This document shows, piece by piece, positions 1 to 5,718 of a stretch of DNA of 5,786 nucleotides. The notes beneath the pieces are model-generated. The model had not been told where the DNA came from. It saw only the letters and a program-made list of their open reading frames with translations, and made no database searches. The DNA is from Candidatus Nomurabacteria bacterium RIFCSPHIGHO2_02_FULL_38_15 (GTDB lineage: Bacteria; Patescibacteriota; Minisyncoccia; Phycocordibacterales; UBA9973): the NCBI GenBank assembly GCA_001785575.1, contig MFUC01000024.1:283-6068 (forward strand). The letters run 5' to 3'. Position numbers and translations under genes: made by a program. Each line of letters starts with the position of its first letter. Within the stretch, counting starts at the first letter, position 1.

Positions 1-1034
1 CCTTTGCCAATAGCCAGTGACAATTGATCCTCGGCAACCTCAACTAATGCGCGATGCTCGGCTTCCATAATAGTAATATTAAGGGCTTGGGCCGGGGCAA
101 TTGCATTGGCCACCAATTCCTTGGGGTCATCGTGCCACTCTATAATATCAATTTTCTCGCCGTTTAATTCGTTCATGACGGCCGTAACGCGAGTACCACG
201 CTGACCAACACAGGCACCAACTGGGTCAACATGTTCGTCGTGTGACATAACGGCAATTTTTGAACGAGCACCAGCCTCACGGGCAACCGACTTGATTTCA
301 ACCACACCCGATGCAATCTCGGGAGCCTCCATCGCAAATAAAGATTTAATAAATTGTGGGTGTGAACGTGACAAGCGCAGGTTTACACCACGCAAGCCGT
401 CCTCAACGGCAAATAAATAAGCCCGAATACGATCGCCGCGATTGTAAATTTCGCCTGGGATTTGCTCTTCTTTGGGTATGACGCCAGTCGCGCGGTTAAA
501 TTCAACCAAAATCAGGCCGTTTTCGCATTTTTGCACAATTCCATTAACGACCTCGCCTTCGTGACTGCCAAATTCCTCAAGTACGGCACCACGCTCGGCC
601 TCACGAATTTTTTGAATAATAACTTGTTTGGCGGTTTGGGCAGCAATACGGCCAAAATCTGACTTTTCCTCAAGTGGGAATATAATTTCATCTTCTAATT
701 TAGCATCAGATTTAATTAGTTTAGCGTCGGCCAACATTATATGGTGCTCTTCGTTGAAACGCACACGCTCGTCGCCCAGTACAGGCACGAACTCGGCGTC
801 TTCAGGTAAATTTATAACTAGGCTGTCATCAACAACCATTTTTATTTGGCTAAATTCAGTTTTACCAATTTCAATATCAAAATTACAGCGCACAATTTGG
901 CCTTTTTTGCCGTACTCCTTTTTGTACGCGGCGGCCAGTGATTGCTCAATGGCGTCGATTATTTTATCATGGGGGATTTTGCGCTCGGTTTCAAGTTGCT
1001 CTAGGGCCAGGCGCATAGCTTTTAAATCAAACAT
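1..1034 (-). CDS. nusA: Transcription termination/antitermination factor NusA (C-terminal part beyond window)
   Basis: NusA binds RNA polymerase and nascent RNA and modulates pausing, intrinsic termination and antitermination. I translated the minus strand by hand from the ATG at 1034 to the edge: 344 full codons, no stop. Residues 1-125 form the polymerase-binding N-terminal domain (begins MFDLKAMRLALEQLETE, then a helix with AAAYKKEYGKKG). Residues about 157-222 form an S1 domain, starting at EGEVVNGIVQ and ending in LRLSRS. KH1 follows, with its GxxG loop G-Q-R-G at 277-280. KH2 runs to the edge and stops in its own loop (LAIGK plus the first two bases of a Gly codon), so at least the rest of KH2 is missing. 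There is no Shine-Dalgarno sequence upstream; the leader is AT-rich. rimP, which precedes nusA in many bacteria, is absent here: nusA is the first gene of its transcript and diverges from the secreted protein gene. infB would be expected beyond the edge but cannot be seen. Family assignment is firm. Confidence 0.96.
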   Translation of the reverse strand, partial: MFDLKAMRLALEQLETERKIPHDKIIDAIEQSLAAAYKKEYGKKGQIVRCNFDIEIGKTEFSQIKMVVDDSLVINLPEDAEFVPVLGDERVRFNEEHHIMLADAKLIKSDAKLEDEIIFPLEEKSDFGRIAAQTAKQVIIQKIREAERGAVLEEFGSHEGEVVNGIVQKCENGLILVEFNRATGVIPKEEQIPGEIYNRGDRIRAYLFAVEDGLRGVNLRLSRSHPQFIKSLFAMEAPEIASGVVEIKSVAREAGARSKIAVMSHDEHVDPVGACVGQRGTRVTAVMNELNGEKIDIIEWHDDPKELVANAIAPAQALNITIMEAEHRALVEVAEDQLSLAIGK

Positions 1035-1071
1035 ATATTTTTTTGTTATTTAGTTATCTTAATAAAATTAA

Positions 1072-1093
1072 GGCCTGACGGTTAGGTCAGGCT
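1072..1093 (-). promoter_or_regulatory. Hairpin at the predicted 5' end of the nusA mRNA
   Basis: On the minus strand GCCTGAC (1092-1086) and GTCAGGC (1079-1073) form a perfect 7-bp stem with a 6-nt loop. The stem begins one base after the predicted nusA transcription start. A U-rich stretch (CTTAATTTTATT) follows directly, so the element resembles a weak intrinsic terminator or attenuator; it could instead protect the 5' end of the message. A second small palindrome, CTTAAT-TTT-ATTAAG (1072-1058), follows at once. The stem is visible in the sequence; the function is inferred. Confidence 0.5.
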
Positions 1094-1099
1094 ATACAC

Positions 1100-1127
1100 A
1101 CTATATACTTATTTTTTATTCTTGCAA
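1100..1127 (-). promoter_or_regulatory. Predicted sigma70-type promoter of nusA
   Basis: On the minus strand, -35 TTGCAA (1127-1122) and -10 TATAGT (1105-1100) are separated by 16 bp. The predicted start is an A near 1093, giving a leader of about 59 nt before the nusA ATG. The -35 box is the core of the perfect palindrome CTTGCAAG (1121-1128), which lies 3 bp from the -10 box of the divergent gene. Prediction from consensus match only. Confidence 0.55.
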
Positions 1128-1128
1128 G

Positions 1129-1137
1129 TGTTATACT
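1129..1137 (+). promoter_or_regulatory. Extended -10 promoter of the secreted-protein gene (leaderless)
   Basis: TGTTATACT is a TGn extended -10 followed by the -10 hexamer TATACT (1132-1137). The 17-bp position upstream has only a poor -35 (TTATTT, 1109-1114), which is usual for extended -10 promoters. Exactly six bases separate the hexamer from the ATG at 1144, so the predicted +1 is the A of the start codon. Confidence 0.55.
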
Positions 1138-1143
1138 ATTTGT

Positions 1144-3027
1144 ATGAATAATAATCTCATAAAATTTTTAAAGACATCTTTTTTTGCGGTAGCTTTTGTA
1201 TTAGTATTTATTTTAGTCGGGGCTTTTGGTTTTGCTCAAAAAACTTCGGCCGCAGTCAGTGACCATGTTTTGCATGGCTATATTTGGTCAGATAATATTG
1301 GTTGGATTAGTTTAAATTGCGAAGACCGCGGAGGCAATGTTTGCGCTACTAGTGATTACAAAGTAGTTATCAATTACACAACGGGTGTTTTGTCGGGCCA
1401 CGGTTGGTCGTCAAACATTGGCTGGGTTTCGTTTAATGGGTCAGATGTGTCAGATTGTCAGTTTAAGGATTATGGTTGCCAAGCCACAGCTGTTTTAAGT
1501 AATTCTGGCGCCAAGAGTGCCGCCTTTCCTCATGTTGTAGGTTGGGCACGGGCACTATCGCATAATAATGCATGGGACGGTTACATAAGTTTGTCATGTT
1601 ACAATAAAGGTTGTGGAGCAAGCCCTGACAATTACGGCGTCGTTCTACCCAATGACGGATCCAAAACTATTACTGATAATGGTAACATAACTGGTAAGGC
1701 TTGGGGCTCGACTGTAACTGGTTGGTTAGATTTTCAATACGTCACAGTTACAAAGGGTAGTAGCGAGTTGGTTTTGCGAGCTTTTGCTCCCGATACCGAC
1801 CCTAGTAAGCAGTTCACAACAACAGTAATTTCAGTCGCGAATGTCAATGATAAAATAGATCTTCAGTGGTATTCACCGACTGATACTGCCTACGATTCAT
1901 GTGTTGGTACTGGAGCTGGGGATGCAAATTATTGGGATAATAACCAAAACAATAGTTTTTCAACAACTTCACCGGCTAGTTTACAAAATGTTGGTGTGTT
2001 AAATGACCCAACCACATTCCAAATAGAATGTTTTGCGGGTGCGAAAAGTGACATAGCTACCGTGGTAGTTGATATTGACTATCAATGGGGCTTGGGTATG
2101 ACGGCAAAGCCTCCCTATATTTTGCCAGGCATGAATTCATTATTTGAGTGGGCAACAACTGGTAGTGTGCCGGTGGGTACAACTTGTGATTCAGGTGGTT
2201 GGGCACTTACAAATGAGGGCACGCAAAAGGGCGAGTCATGGGTTAATGCAATTATGTACAACATCAGTCGCTCATATACATGTACGCCACCACCACCTGA
2301 TGATCCTAAAACTGCTACGGCCGAAGTTAAGGTTTTGCAAATTGATAACTATGGAACCGATACTTGCTTCAAGAAATCAAACGGTGGTCCAACAATTAGT
2401 TGGCTGTCAAAAGGAGCACAAAGCTGTAAAATTATTGATCCAAATTCAAATGAAACAGCAATCGGTGTAACAGGTACTAAATTATTCAGCGGTGGTGCGG
2501 GTGATTACAAAATAGTGTGTACTGGTGGTGCGTATAGTGTTGACCAAACATTAACTGCTACAGAGTGTGCGCCTGACTATACAATGGTGCCATTGAATTC
2601 ATGTAATGGTAAGGCTGGGCAGGAAACTGATAATGCGTTTCAACCATATGGCGGGCTTGGCCAATACAGGGCATTAGTCAAAGTTGACTCAGTCCCCGAG
2701 CAAGGTTTTAGTACGCAACTAAAGTATAAATTTACTGCTCCAAATGGGTGGGCTTTGAATAACTGGACAATTGGTGGTGCTGGTTGGAGCCGAATAGGTA
2801 TGACCGACGAGTATGAAACTCAATTTTCTAGCAACTACGCTGCGACAATTGAAATTTTGGCCCCAAGTAAAGCTGCCGTGACAAATTACTTAAATTCAAA
2901 ACCTAAAAAGACTGAAACATTTGTCGTGAATGGTGAGGCCTTCCTTATGTCTTTGCCTCATTCAGCTGGCTACACAATTTGTGCACCTGATGGTGGTAAT
3001 ACAAAGCCTAAATTTATTGAGCAATAG
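1144..3027 (+). CDS. Secreted modular protein with W-S-x-N-I-G-W repeats and Ig-like domains
   Basis: Function unknown; 627 residues. Residues 1-37 are a Sec signal peptide: Lys-containing n-region, hydrophobic core about 12-31, and signal peptidase I cleavage after Ala36 or Ala37 (KTSAAVS). Two related modules follow. Module 1 has GYIWSDNIGWISLNC (45-59) and GHGWSSNIGWVSFNG (85-99); module 2 has degenerate copies at 132-152 (VVGWARAL..GYISLSC) and 184-199 (GKAWGSTVTGWLDFQY). Three Ig-like segments come next: about 205-312 (W242, C253, C296), 320-400 (W336, C348, C380, then PPPP at 382-385) and 405-470 (C408, W420, C428, C459). An unrecognised domain at about 478-627 ends without LPxTG motif or C-terminal membrane anchor. 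Many paired cysteines suggest disulfides outside the membrane. Such architecture is typical, to my knowledge, of uncharacterised surface proteins of Parcubacteria and relatives. The start is fixed by the signal peptide and adjacent promoter; there is no Shine-Dalgarno sequence. Surface attachment or structure is plausible but unproven. Confidence 0.85.
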   Translation: MNNNLIKFLKTSFFAVAFVLVFILVGAFGFAQKTSAAVSDHVLHGYIWSDNIGWISLNCEDRGGNVCATSDYKVVINYTTGVLSGHGWSSNIGWVSFNGSDVSDCQFKDYGCQATAVLSNSGAKSAAFPHVVGWARALSHNNAWDGYISLSCYNKGCGASPDNYGVVLPNDGSKTITDNGNITGKAWGSTVTGWLDFQYVTVTKGSSELVLRAFAPDTDPSKQFTTTVISVANVNDKIDLQWYSPTDTAYDSCVGTGAGDANYWDNNQNNSFSTTSPASLQNVGVLNDPTTFQIECFAGAKSDIATVVVDIDYQWGLGMTAKPPYILPGMNSLFEWATTGSVPVGTTCDSGGWALTNEGTQKGESWVNAIMYNISRSYTCTPPPPDDPKTATAEVKVLQIDNYGTDTCFKKSNGGPTISWLSKGAQSCKIIDPNSNETAIGVTGTKLFSGGAGDYKIVCTGGAYSVDQTLTATECAPDYTMVPLNSCNGKAGQETDNAFQPYGGLGQYRALVKVDSVPEQGFSTQLKYKFTAPNGWALNNWTIGGAGWSRIGMTDEYETQFSSNYAATIEILAPSKAAVTNYLNSKPKKTETFVVNGEAFLMSLPHSAGYTICAPDGGNTKPKFIEQ

Positions 3028-3045
3028 GGCTTTATACTGTATACT
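3017..3045 (+). promoter_or_regulatory. Predicted tyrS promoter overlapping the end of the upstream gene
   Basis: -35 TTGAGC (3017-3022, four of six consensus bases) lies 17 bp before -10 TATACT (3040-3045). The -35 is inside the last codons of the secreted-protein gene, which ends at 3027. Six bases separate the -10 from the tyrS ATG at 3052, predicting a leaderless message. A second TATACT at 3033-3038 could serve as an alternative -10 with a start near 3045. No T-box-like leader fits in this space. Confidence 0.5.
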
Positions 3046-3051
3046 CTAAAT

Positions 3052-4278
3052 ATGAATATTATTGAAGAATTACAGGCCAGGGAGTCGTTTTTTCAGGCCT
3101 CAACAACAATTGAAAATTTAGAGGCTTATTTAAACAGTGGTCAAAGGACTGTTTATTTAGGTTTGGATCCAACGGCTGACTCGCTACACATTGGGCACTT
3201 GGCCACAATGGTGGTAATCAAGCGGTTTTTAAATGCCGGCCACCGGGCCATTATTGTAATTGGCGGTGCAACGGGCATGATTGGTGACCCGTCGGGCAAA
3301 AACGAAGAACGCAATTTGTTGGATCATGCAACTTTGCAAAAAAATGTTGCCGGGTTAACAGCGCAGTGTGAAAGTTTTTTTGGTAAAGATGATGATTGGC
3401 AAATGGTCAACAATTATGACTGGACACACAAATTAGATGTAATAACTTTTTTGCGTGACATTGGCAAAAACTTTTCGGTTAATGTAATGCTAAAAAAAGA
3501 TTCGGTGGCTAGTCGTTTAAATACTGAGGATAGCTTTTTTTCATACACTGAATTTTCGTACTCATTACTGCAAGCCTACGACTTTTTACATTTGTTTGAA
3601 AACAATGGCTGCACTATACAAATCGGGGCCTCTGACCAATGGGGTAATATGGTGGCCGGGGTTGAATTGATTCATAAAAAATTAGGCGCCGAAGCATTTG
3701 TTATAACCGCGCCACTAGTTGTAGATTCTAAAACGGGTAAAAAGTTTGGCAAAAGCGAAAAGGGCGCAATTTGGCTTGATCAAAACAAAACCAACAGTTA
3801 CGAAGTTTACCAATTTTTATTAAACACACCCGATGCTGATGCTGTGCATTTTTTAAAACGTTTTACATTTTTAAGCTTGGACGAAATCGCAAATATTGAA
3901 AATGAATTTAACAATAATCCGGGCCTTCGCTTGGCTCAAAAAACTTTAGCTTTTGAGGTGGTTAAAAATTTGCATGGTACAGGGCAGGCTAATATAGCTG
4001 TGGAGCTTTCAGATAAATTATTTGCTAATGATGTAAGTAACTTGACTGATAATGAATTTGAAATGCTGGCTAGTGTTTTGCCACAAACAAGCGAAACTAA
4101 TATTATTGAAGCCCTTGTTGCAACCAATTTGGCTAGCTCAAAACGTGAAGCCAAAGAATTTATTGAAAACGGTGCCGTTAGTGTAAGTGGTGTTGTTGTA
4201 ACTGACCCTACATATACAATACCTCAAACTCCTACCATCATCAAAAAAGGCAAAAAGGATTATGGGATTGTAATATAA
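3052..4278 (+). CDS. tyrS: Tyrosyl-tRNA synthetase (TyrRS)
   Basis: Cytoplasmic class I aminoacyl-tRNA synthetase that joins tyrosine to tRNA-Tyr using ATP. At 408 residues it has the usual bacterial length. The Rossmann catalytic domain carries YLGLDPTADSLHIGHL with the HIGH signature at 46-49, then GGATGMIGDPSGK. Typical tyrosine-binding segments follow (YSLLQAYDFLHLF and QIGASDQWGNM). The KMSKS-type loop is K-F-G-K-S at 231-235, the form normal for bacterial TyrRS. A C-terminal S4-like RNA-binding domain occupies roughly 340-405 (SKREAKEFIENGAVSVSG). The start at 3052 matches family N-termini and sits six bases after a -10 box; there is no Shine-Dalgarno sequence. The gene follows the secreted-protein gene by 24 bp but appears to have its own promoter, and it may be cotranscribed with the next gene 20 bp downstream. 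Nothing suggests inactivation. Confidence 0.97.
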   Translation: MNIIEELQARESFFQASTTIENLEAYLNSGQRTVYLGLDPTADSLHIGHLATMVVIKRFLNAGHRAIIVIGGATGMIGDPSGKNEERNLLDHATLQKNVAGLTAQCESFFGKDDDWQMVNNYDWTHKLDVITFLRDIGKNFSVNVMLKKDSVASRLNTEDSFFSYTEFSYSLLQAYDFLHLFENNGCTIQIGASDQWGNMVAGVELIHKKLGAEAFVITAPLVVDSKTGKKFGKSEKGAIWLDQNKTNSYEVYQFLLNTPDADAVHFLKRFTFLSLDEIANIENEFNNNPGLRLAQKTLAFEVVKNLHGTGQANIAVELSDKLFANDVSNLTDNEFEMLASVLPQTSETNIIEALVATNLASSKREAKEFIENGAVSVSGVVVTDPTYTIPQTPTIIKKGKKDYGIVI

Positions 4279-4298
4279 GCTCTACTTATTGAAATAAT

Positions 4299-5048
4299 AT
4301 GAAATTAATAACACTGAATACTTGGGGTGGGCGAGTACAAGACAAATTGGTAACTTTTTTAAAGCAAAATCTACAGACAGACACTTTCTTTTTCCAAGAA
4401 GTTTATAACACTAATGAAGCAAAGGAGTTTGTTGCTGTTCCTTGTAAGCAAAATTACCGGGGTCTCTTTAAGCTTATTTCAGAGATTTTAAATTTATCCA
4501 ATGGTTATTTTTGTTCAGTTTTAGATAATATATACGGAATAGCTAGTTTTATAAATAAAGACATTGAAGTTATCAATAAAGGAGAATTTTTTGTTGCAAA
4601 AGGAGATTGGCACGACCCTACAGACATGCATAATCGCGACCACGATAGAAAGTTGCAGTGGTTTGAAATTAAATTAAATAATAAAAAACTTTTAATAATG
4701 AATGTCCACTTAACTCATAGGCCAGAAGGCAAGAAAGATAGCAAAAAGAGGGTTGACCAAATAAGTACAATAATTAACTTCATGAATACATTTGATTGTC
4801 CAAAAATATTAGCCGGGGATTTTAATTTACTCCCAGATACTAAATGCATTGAAATGCTAGAATCTTACGGATTAAGAAATTTAATAAAAAAGTATGATGT
4901 GAGGTCAACTCGCACTGAACTTTATAAAAAAGAGCTTAGATTTGCCGATTATATTTTTGTTTCCCCTGAAATAATAGTTAAAGATTTTAAAATTCTGCAA
5001 GACATCGTTTCTGATCACACCCCACTCTGCCTAGATTTTGACATTTAG
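4299..5048 (+). CDS. Endonuclease/exonuclease/phosphatase (EEP) superfamily protein
   Basis: A 249-residue metal-dependent phosphoesterase of the fold shared by DNase I, exonuclease III/APE1 and inositol polyphosphate 5-phosphatases. All core motifs are present in order: Asn7 in the first strand (TLNTWGG), metal-binding Glu34 (FFQEV), His137 in NVHLTHRP, Asp174 and Asn176 in GDFNLLPD, Asp217 in ADYIFVS, and the terminal Asp239-His240 pair in SDHTPL. It should therefore be catalytically competent. No signal peptide or membrane segment is visible, so it is probably cytoplasmic. Substrate cannot be read from the sequence: nucleic acid, a phosphorylated metabolite or a lipid headgroup are all possible. 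It starts 20 bp after tyrS without a Shine-Dalgarno sequence or convincing promoter (TATAAG at 4274-4279 is a possible -10 lacking a -35), so read-through from tyrS is likely. The gene is noticeably AT-rich (blocks 4681-4740 and 4861-4920 are about 30-32% GC), which may indicate acquisition. Confidence 0.88.
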   Translation: MKLITLNTWGGRVQDKLVTFLKQNLQTDTFFFQEVYNTNEAKEFVAVPCKQNYRGLFKLISEILNLSNGYFCSVLDNIYGIASFINKDIEVINKGEFFVAKGDWHDPTDMHNRDHDRKLQWFEIKLNNKKLLIMNVHLTHRPEGKKDSKKRVDQISTIINFMNTFDCPKILAGDFNLLPDTKCIEMLESYGLRNLIKKYDVRSTRTELYKKELRFADYIFVSPEIIVKDFKILQDIVSDHTPLCLDFDI

Positions 5049-5064
5049 CGTAAGCAGAAAGTAG

Positions 5065-5093
5065 TTGACAATGGTATGTACCAGGTATATACT
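5065..5093 (+). promoter_or_regulatory. Strong sigma70-type promoter of the toxin-antitoxin operon
   Basis: A perfect -35 TTGACA (5065-5070), 17-bp spacer and -10 TATACT (5088-5093) make this the best promoter in the window. Only seven bases separate the -10 from the antitoxin ATG at 5101, so transcription should start at 5100 or 5101 and the message should be leaderless. Because of this, the upstream TTG at 5065 cannot be the translation start. Confidence 0.75.
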
Positions 5094-5099
5094 TTGTAT
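5074..5099 (+). promoter_or_regulatory. Probable antitoxin operator with 11-bp periodic half-sites
   Basis: GTATGTAC (5074-5081) and the perfect palindrome GTATATAC (5085-5092) start 11 bp apart. A third GTAT begins at 5096, again 11 bp on. The repeats fill the promoter spacer, the -10 box and the start site. Ribbon-helix-helix antitoxins such as RelB bind tandem sites about one helical turn apart, so this is the expected place and form for autorepression by the antitoxin or toxin-antitoxin complex. The repeats are seen; binding is inferred. Confidence 0.55.
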
Positions 5100-5100
5100 T

Positions 5101-5376
5101 ATGAATCCAGTAATTATAAATATAAAAACCAATAAAGACCTGAAGGAGTCAGCCCAAAAAACCGCCAATAATTTGGGTATTTCACTAAGCTCCGTGATTA
5201 ATAATTATTTAAAGACTTTTATTGTAGAAAAAAGGGTAGTTTTTGATTCTGCGCTTATGCCAAACAAGGCGACTCAAATTTTGTTAAATAAAGCCATGCA
5301 GAATATTAAGGCCAAGAAAAATTTATCTAAAAGTTTTTCAAACGTTGATGATTTTATAAATGATTTGAATTCGTAA
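5101..5376 (+). CDS. relB: RelB/DinJ-family antitoxin
   Basis: A 91-residue antitoxin expected to neutralise the toxin encoded next and to repress the shared promoter. The N-terminal part has ribbon-helix-helix form: beta strand VIINIKTN (4-11), helix KDLKESAQKTANNLG, then the turn and second helix ISLSSVINNYLKTFI. This layout is characteristic of RelB/DinJ proteins. The C-terminal half is polar and Lys/Asn-rich (LNKAMQNIKAKKN, ending SNVDDFINDLNS) and would wrap around the toxin. I chose the ATG at 5101 because it gives the normal family N-terminus and lies seven bases after the -10 box; an in-frame TTG at 5065 lies in the -35 element. No Shine-Dalgarno sequence precedes it. The gene is AT-rich (block 5161-5220 is 30% GC). 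Confidence 0.85.
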   Translation: MNPVIINIKTNKDLKESAQKTANNLGISLSSVINNYLKTFIVEKRVVFDSALMPNKATQILLNKAMQNIKAKKNLSKSFSNVDDFINDLNS

Positions 5377-5383
5377 ACTTTTT

Positions 5384-5641
5384 ATGATAATTAGGTACGA
5401 AAAGTCTTTTAAAAAGCAATATAAAAAGTTACCTAAAAAAATTCAAGCACAGTTTCTTGAGAGACTTAAAGTCTTTTTAATAAATCCAAGTACTGAATCT
5501 TTACACAATCACAAACTAAATGGCAAGTTTAAAGATTTTAAAAGCATAAATATTACTGGTGATTATCGTGCAGTATATAGCGAAGACCAAAACACTATAA
5601 GTTTTGTTTTCATAGGTACCCACAGCCAAATATATGGTTAA
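5384..5641 (+). CDS. relE: RelE/YafQ-type mRNA interferase toxin (RelE/ParE superfamily)
   Basis: An 85-residue basic protein of normal length for this superfamily. It starts with MIIRYEKSFKKQYKKLPKKI (strand then Lys-rich helices). It continues with LHNHKLNGKFKDFKSI and GDYRAVY (59-65), and ends in the typical strand and tail FIGTHSQIYG. RelE and YafQ toxins cut mRNA in the ribosomal A site. Likely functional residues are His43, Asp60, Arg62, His80 and Tyr84, which I align by eye to the YafQ catalytic set. The position matching the second YafQ histidine appears to be Asn56 or Ile57, so catalysis may differ in detail. A ParE-type gyrase poison is less likely but cannot be excluded. The start is seven bases after the antitoxin stop, with no Shine-Dalgarno sequence, so translation probably depends on ribosomes finishing relB. 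It is the most AT-rich gene (block 5401-5460 is 23% GC). Confidence 0.86.
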   Translation: MIIRYEKSFKKQYKKLPKKIQAQFLERLKVFLINPSTESLHNHKLNGKFKDFKSINITGDYRAVYSEDQNTISFVFIGTHSQIYG

Positions 5642-5650
5642 TTTTAAAAT

Positions 5651-5680
5651 TTGACAAATAAATATCGTACGTGGTAGTAT
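5651..5680 (+). promoter_or_regulatory. Possible plus-strand promoter downstream of the toxin gene
   Basis: TTGACA (5651-5656, perfect -35) and TAGTAT (5675-5680) are 18 bp apart, predicting a transcript from about 5687. No ATG lies between there and the window edge, so the product would be a non-coding RNA, a long leader, or antisense RNA to a gene on the other strand. The region is AT-rich and a chance match is possible. Confidence 0.35.
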
Positions 5681-5688
5681 CAGGGTAG

Positions 5689-5718
5689 AAAAAACCCTTA
5701 ATTCACCCCTGAATTAGG
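5689..5718 (-). terminator. Possible intrinsic terminator for a minus-strand gene
   Basis: Reading the minus strand, bases 5718-5697 form a 9-bp stem (one G-T pair; arms containing TAATTCA and TGAATTA) with a GGGG loop. GG and then six T residues (5694-5689) follow. The order stem then T-run makes sense only on the minus strand; on the plus strand the stem is followed by mixed sequence. The stem is AT-rich and so not strong. It overlaps the stop codon of the possible convergent gene. Confidence 0.4.

Noticed and set aside
462..1053. Plus-strand open frames at 462-662 and 628-1053
   Set aside because: Both lie antisense to the clearly recognisable nusA reading frame, and their translations are low-complexity Ser/Asn-rich with no family resemblance.
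2144..2470. Plus-strand open frame inside the secreted-protein gene
   Set aside because: It is in another frame of a continuous gene with signal peptide and patterned Cys/Trp domains; the product has no recognisable features.
3936..4154. Minus-strand open frame within tyrS
   Set aside because: It is antisense to the conserved C-terminal part of TyrRS and has no independent support.
5065..5100. Antitoxin start at the TTG at 5065
   Set aside because: This TTG is part of the -35 box of the operon's own promoter, and the extra 12 residues precede the normal ribbon-helix-helix N-terminus.
5640..5651. 12-bp palindrome AATTTTAAAATT after the toxin stop
   Set aside because: It consists only of A and T, has no loop and is expected by chance in such AT-rich DNA.
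5697..5718. Hairpin as terminator of the toxin-antitoxin operon
   Set aside because: On the plus strand it is followed by mixed sequence without a T-run; the T-run is on the minus-strand side only.
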